The notes under the pieces are model-generated. The model made no database searches. It was not told where the DNA came from and saw only the letters and a program-made list of their open reading frames with translations. This document shows positions 41,616-49,289 of a stretch of DNA of 64,000 nucleotides, piece after piece; positions within the stretch are counted from its first letter, which is position 1; each line of letters opens with the position of its first letter. A program made the translations under genes and the position numbers. Origin of the DNA: Streptomyces sp. B21-083 (GTDB taxonomy: Bacteria; Actinomycetota; Actinomycetes; Streptomycetales; Streptomycetaceae); NCBI RefSeq assembly GCF_036898825.1, contig NZ_JARUND010000002.1, positions 1,550,001-1,614,000 on the forward strand. The letters run 5' to 3'.

Positions 41616-42008
41616 TCAGTGCGCGCCGAACACCTCCAGCAGTTCCGTCTTGCCGAACATCCGGGCGGTGTCGAGAGCCGACGGCATGCCCGCTTCCGGG
41701 TCGGCGCCACTCTCCAGGAGCGCCTGGATCACGTCCTGCGCACCCTTGAAAACGGCGCCTGCGAGCGGCGTCTGGCCACGGTCGTTGATCCGGTCCCCGT
41801 CGGCACCGCGCGCGAGGAGCGCCCGGACCGCCTCGGCGTGGCCGTGGTAGGCGGCGAGCATCACCAGGGAGTCGCCTCGGTCGTTGGTGAGGTCGGCCGG
41901 AACGCCCGCGTCGACGTACGCCACGAGTGCCTCGGTCTGCCCCTGCCGCGCCAGATCGAAGATCTTGGTCGCCAGCTCCACGACCTCGGGGTCGGGGGCT
42001 TCACTCAT
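41616..42008 (-). CDS. Ankyrin-repeat protein
   Basis: A 130-aa soluble protein that is almost entirely ankyrin repeats: repeats begin near residues 40 (TNDRGDSLVMLAAYHGHAEA), 74 (INDRGQTPLAGAVFKGAQDV) and 108 (PSALDTARMFGKTELLEVF), with the typical G-D/Q-T/S-x-L pattern. The N-terminal EVVELATKIFDLARQGQTEA is the capping helix pair. Such small ankyrin proteins bind a partner protein; none is indicated. ATG 42008 follows GAGAGG at some distance. It diverges from the small membrane protein gene at 42245. Confidence 0.92.
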   Translation of the reverse strand: MSEAPDPEVVELATKIFDLARQGQTEALVAYVDAGVPADLTNDRGDSLVMLAAYHGHAEAVRALLARGADGDRINDRGQTPLAGAVFKGAQDVIQALLESGADPEAGMPSALDTARMFGKTELLEVFGAH

Positions 42009-42244
42009 CGACCGGACCGCCTCTCGTTACAACCGTACGGGTGAATCGCCAGAGTACTGGCTTAACAGGCGCAAGACCCGACTCCTGAGCAGCAAAGATC
42101 AGCCCGCCCAAATGACACCGAACAGGTACACCAGTGGAGTGAAATACGCCGAAATTCACCCAATTGCACCTTTTATCGTATGGATACATGCTGTGATCCT
42201 GGAAGAACTCATGGTGACTGTCCCCACCACACCAGGAGATCCTC

Positions 42245-42439
42245 ATGATCCTCTCCATGTCAGGCGTCGTTCTGCTCGGCATCATCGTCTTCCTCTTCTT
42301 CAAGAAGGACGGCCTCAAGGGGTCGCACGCCTTCGTCGCCGCGCTGTTCGGCTTCTACCTCGCGAGCACAGCCATCGCACCGAGCATCAAGGCCGGCGGC
42401 GAGAGCCTGGCGAGCCTGCTCGGCGGAATCAAGTTCTGA
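42245..42439 (+). CDS. Small membrane protein, 64 aa
   Basis: The 64-residue protein has a first hydrophobic helix (SMSGVVLLGIIVFLFF), a short positive loop (KKDGLKGS) and a second helix (AFVAALFGFYLASTAIAPS), ending in GESLASLLGGIKF. CAGGAG lies seven bases before the ATG. It is followed 38 bases later by the FtsK-like gene, so the two probably work together; small membrane proteins accompany TraB/FtsK-like genes on Streptomyces conjugative elements, but I see no other plasmid or integrative-element genes here. The 235-base upstream gap is AT-rich for this genome and should contain the promoter. Confidence 0.8.
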   Translation: MILSMSGVVLLGIIVFLFFKKDGLKGSHAFVAALFGFYLASTAIAPSIKAGGESLASLLGGIKF

Positions 42440-42477
42440 CGCCCGTCCCGACCGCACGCACCTCCAAGGAGACAGCA

Positions 42478-44046
42478 GTGGCCCGGCGCCCCCTCCCCCG
42501 CATCCTGAGCAACGGCAGCGCACAGATCGCCCGGAGCCGGGAGCTGGCCCGGACCGCGGCCGACAGTGCCACGGACGTCCTTCACCCGCTGATCACGATC
42601 AGCCGGGGTCTTCGCCGACTGGCCACGGCCGGGCGGCGCAGGTGGGCGGACACGCCCAAGGACAAGCGTGGGCCACTGCTGTTCCTGGTGGCCGCAGTGG
42701 TCCTGGTCGTGGCCCTCGTGCCCTACGGCCCGCTGCTCGCCGTCACGTCGGTGATGGCGGCTGCGGCCTGGCACGGCCGTGACCGCGGCCCGGCGGAGCC
42801 CGAGGGCCCCGACGAGTCCCAGACCCAGCGCCTCCAGTCCCTGTACGACGCGCTGGTCCCCTACTTCTCGACCCCCGACGACCCCACTCCCCTGTACGTC
42901 CACGGCGGCGACTGGGAGCAGACCTTCCCCGCGTACGAGTTCGACGGCACCGGCCGCGTCTCTCACCTGGTGGTCCGCTACCCGGCGTACTTCACCGACG
43001 GCGAGGCGGACTCCCGCGCGCGGATCGAGCAGTTGCTGCACGCCAAGTCGGGCCGGGGCCGCGAGTACCACTTCGCGTGGGACGAGGAGGGCAACGAACT
43101 CACGGTCACCGTCCTGCCGCCGCTGCCCACCGACATCGCCGCGCAGCGCTTCGTCACGTCCCCGGGCGAGACGGTGCTCGGCTTCACGGACCCCACCCAG
43201 GTACACCGCACGCTCCCCCTCAGCCACGGCGAGGAGCAGCGTGACGTCCCCCCGGTCGTCTGGCGCACGGGTCCCCGTTCCACCGAACCGCACCTCCTGG
43301 TGATGGGCGAACCGGGCAGCGGCACCACCACACTCCTGCGTTCGATCGCCCTGCAGGCCCTCCAGTACGGCGACGTCCTGATCGTCGACGGCAGCGGCAC
43401 CGGCGAGTACGCGTGCCTGACCGGCCGGGACGGCGTGCTGGCCGTCGAGTGCGCCCCGACCTCGGCCGTGGCGAGCCTCGAATGGGCCTCTCACGAAACG
43501 GAACGCCGGCTGATCACGGCCAACCGCGCCCGCCAGGCCGGTGAGCCGCTCCCCGACGACACCCGACGCCCGCTGTGGCTCCTCCTCGACCGTCCCGGAG
43601 CCCTCGCCCATCTGGCCGCCGCCGACGGCCGCCCCGACCCCCAGTCCCTGCTCCAGGTCCCCCTGAGACACGGCCGGGCGGCGAACGTCACCGTCGTGGT
43701 GGCGGAACAGTTCGACAGCGCGGACACCCTGAGCGACGCCGTACGGCAGCACACCCGCGCGCGGGTCGTCCTCGGCACCGCGTCCTCCACCCAGCTGGAA
43801 GCGGTCCTGGGCGCGCGCCCGCATACGACACCGGTCCCGGTCATGGCCCCGGGCCGCGGCTACGCCCGGCTGGGCACGGGCCCGGTCCACCGCCTTCAGG
43901 TCCCGGCCACCCCGGACCCCCACGACGACGCGACGAGCGACGCACAGCGCCAGGCGGTCCTGGAACTGCTCCCCCCGAGAACGACTCCGGCACTCCTCGT
44001 CAAGCAAGAGCAAGAGCAAGAGCAGGAACAGGAGCCGGTGGCCTGA
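42478..44046 (+). CDS. FtsK/TraB-like membrane protein with altered P-loop
   Basis: A 522-aa protein with a basic N-terminus, a hydrophobic hairpin (about residues 63-97, GPLLFLVAAVVLVVALVPYG then LLAVTSVMAAAAW), a middle domain (about 115-265) and a C-terminal RecA-like FtsK-type domain. The P-loop is MGEPGSGTTTLLRSIALQ, with Thr where Walker A needs Lys; the Walker B-like strand is PLWLLLDRPGALAHL. The nucleotide site may therefore be degenerate. GTG 42478 follows AAGGAGACAGCA. The end carries a Gln-Glu repeat. It is probably a membrane-anchored, hexamer-forming or structural relative of DNA pumps; I do not know its role. It converges on yczR with a 13-base gap. Confidence 0.82.
   Translation: MARRPLPRILSNGSAQIARSRELARTAADSATDVLHPLITISRGLRRLATAGRRRWADTPKDKRGPLLFLVAAVVLVVALVPYGPLLAVTSVMAAAAWHGRDRGPAEPEGPDESQTQRLQSLYDALVPYFSTPDDPTPLYVHGGDWEQTFPAYEFDGTGRVSHLVVRYPAYFTDGEADSRARIEQLLHAKSGRGREYHFAWDEEGNELTVTVLPPLPTDIAAQRFVTSPGETVLGFTDPTQVHRTLPLSHGEEQRDVPPVVWRTGPRSTEPHLLVMGEPGSGTTTLLRSIALQALQYGDVLIVDGSGTGEYACLTGRDGVLAVECAPTSAVASLEWASHETERRLITANRARQAGEPLPDDTRRPLWLLLDRPGALAHLAAADGRPDPQSLLQVPLRHGRAANVTVVVAEQFDSADTLSDAVRQHTRARVVLGTASSTQLEAVLGARPHTTPVPVMAPGRGYARLGTGPVHRLQVPATPDPHDDATSDAQRQAVLELLPPRTTPALLVKQEQEQEQEQEPVA
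44005..44034 (+). repeat. Hexanucleotide tandem repeat coding for Gln-Glu
   Basis: Three exact CAAGAG units (44005-44022) followed by two diverged ones (CAGGAA, CAGGAG). They encode five Gln-Glu pairs just before the stop of the FtsK-like gene. The unit is in frame, so copy-number change would alter tail length without a frameshift. Confidence 0.85.
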
Positions 44047-44059
44047 GGGCCTGGGCCAC

Positions 44060-45559
44060 TCACGCCACGAAGGTGCGGGGGGACTCGGCGCCCGCCGACC
44101 CGCCACTCACCACGATCCGCGCCGCGGCGGCCAGCCGGGCGGCCGCCTCGTCGGCCACCGCTCCTCCCACGGTGAACGGCAACCGCACATACCCCTCGAA
44201 GGCACCGTCGACCCCGAACCGGGGCCCCGAAGGAACTCGCACCCCCACCCGCTCCCCCGCCTCGGCGAGCCGGGACCCCGACAGGCCACCCGTACGGACC
44301 CACAGCGTGAGCCCGCCCCTGGGCACCGTGAACTCCCAGTCCGGCAGCTCCCGTCGTACCGCCGCGACCAGCGCGTCCCGGTTGTCCCGGGCCTGTTCGC
44401 GCCGCATCTCGACCGCCTGCTCCCAGCCACCCGTGCTCAGCAACCAGTTGATGGCCAGCTGTTCGAGTACGGGCGTGCCCAGGTCCGCGTAGGCCCGCGC
44501 GGCCACGAGGCTGCGGATCACGTCCGGAGCCGCCCGCACCCAGCCGATGCGCATCCCCGCCCAGAATGCCTTGCTGGCGGAACCGACCGTGATGACCGTG
44601 GACCCGGCGGGATCGAACCCGCAGACCGGCCGTGGCATCTCGACGTCCGGGTCCAGCCACAGCTCGGTCATCGTCTCGTCGGCGACGAGCACCGTCCCCG
44701 CCGACCGGGCCGCGTCGACGAGTTGTCGTCGCTGGTCCTCGTCGGCGAGCGCGCCGGTGGGATTGTGGAAGTCGGCGACGACGTACGCGATCCGGGGCGC
44801 GGCCTCGCGCAGCACCTGACGCCAGCGGTCCAGGTCCCAGCCGGCCAGCCCCTCGGCCATCGCGACCGGCACCAGCCGGGCACCCGCCTCCCGCATCAGC
44901 TGCAGGATGTTGGCGTACGAGGGCGACTCGACGGCGATGCGCTCACCCCGGCCGGAGAACAGATGGCAGATCGCGTCGATGGCACCCATCGCGCCGGTCG
45001 TCACCATGATCTGTTCGGGCATGGTGGGGATCCCGCGCGCGGTGTACCGCTCGGCGATCATCGCGCGCAGCGCGGGCAGTCCGGCCGGGTAGTCGCCGTG
45101 CGTGTGCGCGTACGGGGGCAGTTCCTCCAGGGCGCCCTGCACGGCCCGGGTGAGCCAGGGCTCGGGCGCGGGCAGGGCCGCCGTACCGAGGTCGATCACC
45201 GAGCCGAGGGCCTCGGGGGGCAGGGGTTCGAGCCCGCGCGCGGGAAGTGGGTTACCGGCAGGTACGGCGGTCCAGCTGCCCGCGCCTCGCCGGGACTCCA
45301 GGAAGCCCTCGGCGCGCAGTGCCTCGTAGGCGGCGGCGACCGTGGTGCGGCTGACGGAGAGGGAGAGAGCCAGTTCGCGTTCGGCGGGGAGACGGGCTGC
45401 GACCGGCACCCGGCCCTCCAGCACCAGCAGACGGATGCCGTCAGCGAGTGAACGGTAGGCGGGCGGGCGACGGGTGCCGGGGCCCGCGGGGCGGTCCTGC
45501 TGGGAGGTGAGCAGCCGGGCGAGCTGCGCGGTACCCACCGCGGAAGTCCACTGCACCAT
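44060..45559 (-). CDS. yczR: YczR-type MocR regulator
   Basis: A 499-aa fusion of a GntR winged helix (about residues 38-105; LPAERELALSLSVSRTTVAA, YEALRAEGFLESRRGAGSW) and a PLP aminotransferase-like domain. The PLP lysine lies in VGSASKAFWAGMRIGW, preceded by NPTG in VVADFHNPTGALADEDQ. It diverges from yczE, the arrangement that defines the YczR branch of MocR regulators, which control the neighbouring YczE-type membrane protein. ATG 45559 has no Shine-Dalgarno sequence. Two GTGGACT direct repeats flank the start codon 22 bases apart (listed separately), and further in-frame codons upstream are non-coding. Confidence 0.9.
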   Translation of the reverse strand: MVQWTSAVGTAQLARLLTSQQDRPAGPGTRRPPAYRSLADGIRLLVLEGRVPVAARLPAERELALSLSVSRTTVAAAYEALRAEGFLESRRGAGSWTAVPAGNPLPARGLEPLPPEALGSVIDLGTAALPAPEPWLTRAVQGALEELPPYAHTHGDYPAGLPALRAMIAERYTARGIPTMPEQIMVTTGAMGAIDAICHLFSGRGERIAVESPSYANILQLMREAGARLVPVAMAEGLAGWDLDRWRQVLREAAPRIAYVVADFHNPTGALADEDQRRQLVDAARSAGTVLVADETMTELWLDPDVEMPRPVCGFDPAGSTVITVGSASKAFWAGMRIGWVRAAPDVIRSLVAARAYADLGTPVLEQLAINWLLSTGGWEQAVEMRREQARDNRDALVAAVRRELPDWEFTVPRGGLTLWVRTGGLSGSRLAEAGERVGVRVPSGPRFGVDGAFEGYVRLPFTVGGAVADEAAARLAAAARIVVSGGSAGAESPRTFVA

Positions 45560-45573
45560 GCAGATCAGTCCAC
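45545..45573 (-). promoter_or_regulatory. Direct repeats GTGGACT flanking the yczR start codon
   Basis: On the minus strand GTGGACT occurs at 45573-45567 and again at 45551-45545, 22 bases apart, two helical turns. The ATG of yczR (45559-45557) lies between them. MocR regulators are known to bind direct repeats, so this is a candidate autoregulatory site that would block yczR itself. Confidence 0.5.
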
Positions 45574-45589
45574 CTTCCCCGAATTGGCC

Positions 45590-45604
45590 ATGGATGCGAT
45601 CCAT
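45590..45604. promoter_or_regulatory. Short palindrome in the yczR-yczE intergenic region
   Basis: ATGGATGCGATCCAT has 6-base arms around GCG and lies in the 99-base gap between yczR and yczE. It may be part of an operator or of the divergent promoters; no consensus is known to me. Confidence 0.4.
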
Positions 45605-45658
45605 CAGCAAGCCACAGGGTGTCATGTGCCAGGCCACTACCACCACAGGGGGCAGCTC

Positions 45659-46321
45659 GTGAGTTCGTTGTCAGCGCCGGATCGTCTCGGCAGACGGTTG
45701 GTCCAGCTCTACACCGGTCTCGCGCTGTACGGCGCCAGCTCGGCCCTGCTCGTCGAGTCGGGCCTCGGCCTGGAGCCCTGGGGCGTGCTGCACCAGGGGC
45801 TGGCCGAACTGACCGGACTGACCATCGGCGTCGTGTCGATCTTCGTGGGCGCCGCCGTGCTGCTCCTGTGGATCCCGCTGCGTCAGCGTCCGGGCCTCGG
45901 CACGGTCTCGAACGTATTCGTCGTCGGCCTCGCCATGGACGGCACGCTCGCCCTGGTCCCCGACGCGCACGCCCTCGCCGCCCGCATCCCCCTCCTGCTG
46001 GCGGGCATCGTCCTGAACGGTGTGGCCACCGGCCTGTACATCGCGGCGAGCTTCGGCCCGGGCCCGCGCGACGGCCTGATGACCGGCCTGCACCGGATCA
46101 CCGGCCGCTCGATCCGGCTCGTCCGTACGGCGATCGAGGTGGCGGTCGTCGCGACGGGTTTCGCCCTGGGCGGCACGGTGGGGATCGGCACGGTGCTGTA
46201 CGCGGTGGCGATCGGACCGCTGGCCCAGCTGTTCCTGCGCGTGTTCGCCGTTCCGGCGGCATCGGCCGGCAGCCCGGTCGTTGCCGCCGGTCAACCGGAG
46301 GAGGCGATACTGCGACCGTGA
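45659..46321 (+). CDS. yczE: YczE/YitT-like membrane protein
   Basis: A 220-aa integral membrane protein with about five hydrophobic helices. The family start RLVQLYTGLALYGASSALLV is followed by ESGLGLEPWGVLHQGLAELT and later GPGPRDGLMTGLHRITGRSI, matching the conserved YczE pattern (GLGPWDVLHQGL-like and GPRDGLM). Its transport substrate is unknown; the link with a PLP-binding regulator suggests an amine, amino acid or vitamin B6 compound. GTG 45659 follows GGGGG, and the stop overlaps the next start (GTGA). Confidence 0.88.
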   Translation: MSSLSAPDRLGRRLVQLYTGLALYGASSALLVESGLGLEPWGVLHQGLAELTGLTIGVVSIFVGAAVLLLWIPLRQRPGLGTVSNVFVVGLAMDGTLALVPDAHALAARIPLLLAGIVLNGVATGLYIAASFGPGPRDGLMTGLHRITGRSIRLVRTAIEVAVVATGFALGGTVGIGTVLYAVAIGPLAQLFLRVFAVPAASAGSPVVAAGQPEEAILRP

Positions 46322-47085
46322 CCACGCGGATACGTCATCCATACCTGGACCATCCCGGCCCGATCCCCTTCGCCCACCGGGGCGGGGCGGCGGACGGGCT
46401 GGAGAACACCCTGTTCCAGTTCCGGCGGGCGGTGGAGGCGGGCTACCGCTATCTGGAGACCGACGTGCACCGCACGGCGGACGGAAAGCTCGTCGCCTTC
46501 CACGACTCGACGCTGGACCGGGTGACGGACGGCGGCGGCCGGATCGCTGACCTCCCGTGGTCCGACGTACGCCACGCGCGCGTGGCGGGCAGCGAGCCGG
46601 TGCCCCTCTTCGAAGACCTGCTCGAAGCCTTCCCCGACGCGCGCTGGAACATCGACGTCAAGGCCGAGCCCGCGCTGCGCCCACTCCTGGACCTCATCGA
46701 GCGCACCGGCTCCTGGGACCGCGTCTGCGTCGGCTCCTTCTCCGAGTCGCGTGTGGTGCGCGCCCAGCGGCTCGCCGGTCCGCGCCTGGCAACGTCGTAC
46801 GGCACCCGGGGTGTCCTCAACCTGCGGCTGCGCTCATGGGGTCTGCCGGTGGGGGTGCGCCGGTCGGCGGTCGCCGCGCAGGTGCCGGAGTCCCAGTCGG
46901 GCGTTCCGGTGGTCGACCGCAGCTTCGTGCGCGCCGCCCACGCGCGCGGGCTGCACGTCCACGTGTGGACGGTCAACGATGCCGATCGCATGCACCGGCT
47001 CCTGGACCTGGGAGTCGATGGCATCATGACCGATCACATCGACACGTTGCGCAAGGTTCTGGAGGACCGGGGCACCTGGTTCTGA
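46318..47085 (+). CDS. Glycerophosphodiester phosphodiesterase
   Basis: A 255-aa GDPD-family enzyme that splits glycerophosphodiesters into sn-glycerol 3-phosphate and an alcohol. It has the key motif FAHRGGAADGLENTLFQF (His-Arg and Glu-Asn), then YLETDVHRTADGKLVAFHD with the metal-binding Glu, Asp and His, and WNIDVKAE. The C-terminal VHVWTVNDADRMHRLLDLG and DGIMTDHID complete the TIM barrel. There is no signal peptide, so it is intracellular. GTG 46318 overlaps the yczE stop; the MFS gene follows after 42 bases. Confidence 0.95.
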   Translation: MTTRIRHPYLDHPGPIPFAHRGGAADGLENTLFQFRRAVEAGYRYLETDVHRTADGKLVAFHDSTLDRVTDGGGRIADLPWSDVRHARVAGSEPVPLFEDLLEAFPDARWNIDVKAEPALRPLLDLIERTGSWDRVCVGSFSESRVVRAQRLAGPRLATSYGTRGVLNLRLRSWGLPVGVRRSAVAAQVPESQSGVPVVDRSFVRAAHARGLHVHVWTVNDADRMHRLLDLGVDGIMTDHIDTLRKVLEDRGTWF

Positions 47086-47127
47086 CTCCCCGCGCGCACC
47101 ACCTTCACGGGGAAAGCGAGGGCACGG

Positions 47128-48486
47128 GTGGGCATCGAAACCGTGCGGGACGAGGCGTCCGACGAGGCCGCTGACCGACGCGAGCGGCGCGGCTGGTACT
47201 TCTACGACTGGGCCTGCTCCGTCTACTCGACGAGCGTCCTCACCGTGTTCCTGGGCCCCTATCTGACGTCGGTCGCGGAGAAGGCGGCCGACGCGGACGG
47301 GTTCGTGCACCCGCTGGGCATACCGGTCCGCGCCGGTTCGGTCTTCGCCTACTCGGTGTCCCTGTCGATCATCGTGGCCGTGCTCGTCATGCCCGTGGTG
47401 GGCGCGGCCGCCGACCGCACCGGACGCAAGAAGCCGCTCCTGGGCGCCGCCGCCTACGTGGGTGCCACGGCGACGACGGGCATGTTCTTCCTCGACGGCG
47501 ACCGCTATCTGCTCGGCGGGCTGCTGCTGATCATCGCCAACGCGGCTCTGTCCGTCTCGATGATGCTCTACAACTCCTTCCTCCCCCAGATCGCCCCGGT
47601 CGAGGAACGCGACTCGGTCTCCTCGCGCGGCTGGGCGTTCGGTTACGCGGCGGGCTCGCTGGTCCTCGTCGTCAACCTGGTGCTGTACACGGCCCACGAC
47701 TCCTTCGGCCTCTCGGAGGGCATGGCCGTCCGCGTCTGCCTGGCCTCGGCGGGCCTGTGGTGGGGCGCCTTCACCCTCGTACCGCTGCGCAGACTCCGCG
47801 ACCGCCAAGCCGCCCCGGCGGAAGCCGCCGACAAGGAGGCCACCTCCCCAGGACTGCGGCAGCTCGCCGCGACGGTCCGCGACATGCGCCGCCACCCGCT
47901 CACCCTCGCCTTCCTGCTCGCCTACCTCGTCTACAACGACGGCATCCAGACCGTGATCTCCCAGGCCTCGGTCTACGGCTCCGAGGAGCTCGGGCTGGGC
48001 CAGTCCACCCTCATCGGGGCGGTGCTGCTGGTCCAGGTGCTCGCGGTGGCGGGAGCGTTGGGGATGGGCCGGCTGGCCCGTGTGTACGGGGCCAAGCGGA
48101 CGATTCTCGGATCGCTGGTGGCGTGGACGGTGACGCTGGCGGCGGGGTACTTCCTGCCGGCCGGCGCACCGGCGTGGTTCTTCGTGCTGGCCGCCGGGAT
48201 CGGCCTGGTCCTCGGCGGCAGTCAGGCGCTGTCCCGGTCACTGTTCTCGCATCTGGTGCCGCCCGGCAAAGAGGCCGAATACTTCTCGGCGTACGAGATG
48301 AGCGACCGCGGGATGAGCTGGCTGGGCCCGCTTCTGTTCGGGATCACCTACCAGCTGACCGGCAGTTACCGGGACGCGATCATCTCGCTCGTGGCCTTCT
48401 TCGTCATCGGGTTCGTGCTGCTGGCCCGGGTTCCGGTGGGACGCGCGATCCGCGACGCGGGCAATCCCGTTCCCGAAAGGATTTAG
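47128..48486 (+). CDS. MFS transporter of the Atg22/UMF1 type
   Basis: A 452-aa polytopic protein with about 12 helices. The entry RRGWYFYDWACSVYSTSVLT and the segment GAAADRTGRKKPLL are characteristic of Atg22-like permeases, whose yeast relative exports amino acids from the vacuole. The helices resume after a soluble loop (about residues 225-255). In this operon it lies behind yczE and GDPD, so it may move an amino acid or a glycerophosphodiester product; unproven. GTG 47128 is preceded by GCGAGGG. Confidence 0.9.
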   Translation: MGIETVRDEASDEAADRRERRGWYFYDWACSVYSTSVLTVFLGPYLTSVAEKAADADGFVHPLGIPVRAGSVFAYSVSLSIIVAVLVMPVVGAAADRTGRKKPLLGAAAYVGATATTGMFFLDGDRYLLGGLLLIIANAALSVSMMLYNSFLPQIAPVEERDSVSSRGWAFGYAAGSLVLVVNLVLYTAHDSFGLSEGMAVRVCLASAGLWWGAFTLVPLRRLRDRQAAPAEAADKEATSPGLRQLAATVRDMRRHPLTLAFLLAYLVYNDGIQTVISQASVYGSEELGLGQSTLIGAVLLVQVLAVAGALGMGRLARVYGAKRTILGSLVAWTVTLAAGYFLPAGAPAWFFVLAAGIGLVLGGSQALSRSLFSHLVPPGKEAEYFSAYEMSDRGMSWLGPLLFGITYQLTGSYRDAIISLVAFFVIGFVLLARVPVGRAIRDAGNPVPERI

Positions 48487-48665
48487 CATCGGCGGCCAAA
48501 GAGCGGTAGTGTACGCCGTTGGCCTGCCAGGCGTACCGTTACTGCGCGTCAAAGATGACGAAACGCTGGGTGATATCTGCTTGCAGATGTGACAAACCGG
48601 GCGCTGGTGGGTACAACAAGGGGCGGCTACGACGGCGCGCATGACCCCGAAACGGGACACGGGAC

Positions 48666-48692
48666 GGGAATCTTTACCGCCGACCGGACGTT
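48666..48692 (+). promoter_or_regulatory. Sigma-R-type promoter of rbpA
   Basis: GGGAAT (48666-48671), then exactly 18 bases, then GTT (48690-48692) matches the sigma-R (thiol-oxidative stress ECF factor) consensus of streptomycetes. It lies about 60 bases before the rbpA start. rbpA is an established sigma-R target in S. coelicolor. A perfect inverted repeat ATCTGC-TT-GCAGAT lies further upstream at 48575-48588. Confidence 0.85.
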
Positions 48693-48753
48693 GACCGGAT
48701 GACGACGACAGCGACACCTGTCCTGTGGGCGACAAGCCCGGGAGGCACGATTC

Positions 48754-49128
48754 ATGAGTGAGCGAGCTCTTCGCGGCACACGCCTCGTAGTGACCAGCTA
48801 TGAGACGGACCGCGGCATCGACCTGGCTCCGCGCCAGGCCGTGGAGTACGCATGCGAGAAGGGGCATCGGTTTGAGATGCCCTTCTCGGTGGAGGCCGAA
48901 ATTCCGCCGGAGTGGGAGTGCAAGGTCTGCGGGGCCCAGGCACTTCTCGTGGACGGTGACGGCCCTGAGGAGAAGAAGGCCAAGCCCGCGCGTACGCATT
49001 GGGACATGCTGATGGAGCGACGCACCCGCGAGGAACTCGAAGAGGTCCTTGAGGAGCGACTGGCTGTACTGCGCTCCGGAGCGATGAACATCGCGGTACA
49101 TCCGCGGGACAGCCGCAAGTCCGCGTAG
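48754..49128 (+). CDS. rbpA: RNA polymerase-binding protein RbpA
   Basis: A 124-aa actinobacterial RNA polymerase-binding protein that stabilises the sigma factor and the open complex at housekeeping promoters. The zinc-binding core has Cys34, His38, Cys56 and Cys59 (YACEKGHRFEMPFS and WECKVCGAQA). A basic linker with KKAKPARTHWDMLMERR leads to the C-terminal sigma-interaction helix region EELEEVLEERLAVLRSG. The length is normal. It has its own sigma-R-type promoter at 48666, so levels rise under thiol oxidation. A strong hairpin separates it from the convergent fxsA gene. Confidence 0.98.
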   Translation: MSERALRGTRLVVTSYETDRGIDLAPRQAVEYACEKGHRFEMPFSVEAEIPPEWECKVCGAQALLVDGDGPEEKKAKPARTHWDMLMERRTREELEEVLEERLAVLRSGAMNIAVHPRDSRKSA

Positions 49129-49236
49129 TCCCTCTCGGGGCTGGGCGGCATACAACGCACACGTGACACCGCGGGTGCCGGACGTGAATTTGGCGTGCGG
49201 TGCCTGCGGTTTTGCGTTTTTCAGAAGTCTTTGACG

Positions 49237-49276
49237 ACGCGACGGGCCCGCGCCAGGTGGCGCGAGCCCGTCGCGT
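49237..49276. terminator. Bidirectional terminator between rbpA and fxsA
   Basis: An 11-bp outer stem ACGCGACGGGC / GCCCGTCGCGT continues, after one C-A mismatch, into a 6-bp inner stem CGCGCC / GGCGCG with an AGGT loop. It lies between convergent stops at 49128 and 49290. Confidence 0.85.
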
Positions 49277-49289
49277 GTGGGGAAAGCCG

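Noticed and set aside
42245..44046. Integrative conjugative element (TraB/Spd-type)
   Set aside because: Only an FtsK-like gene and one small membrane protein are present; no integrase, excisionase, Rep, att repeats or tRNA nearby, and codon use is normal.
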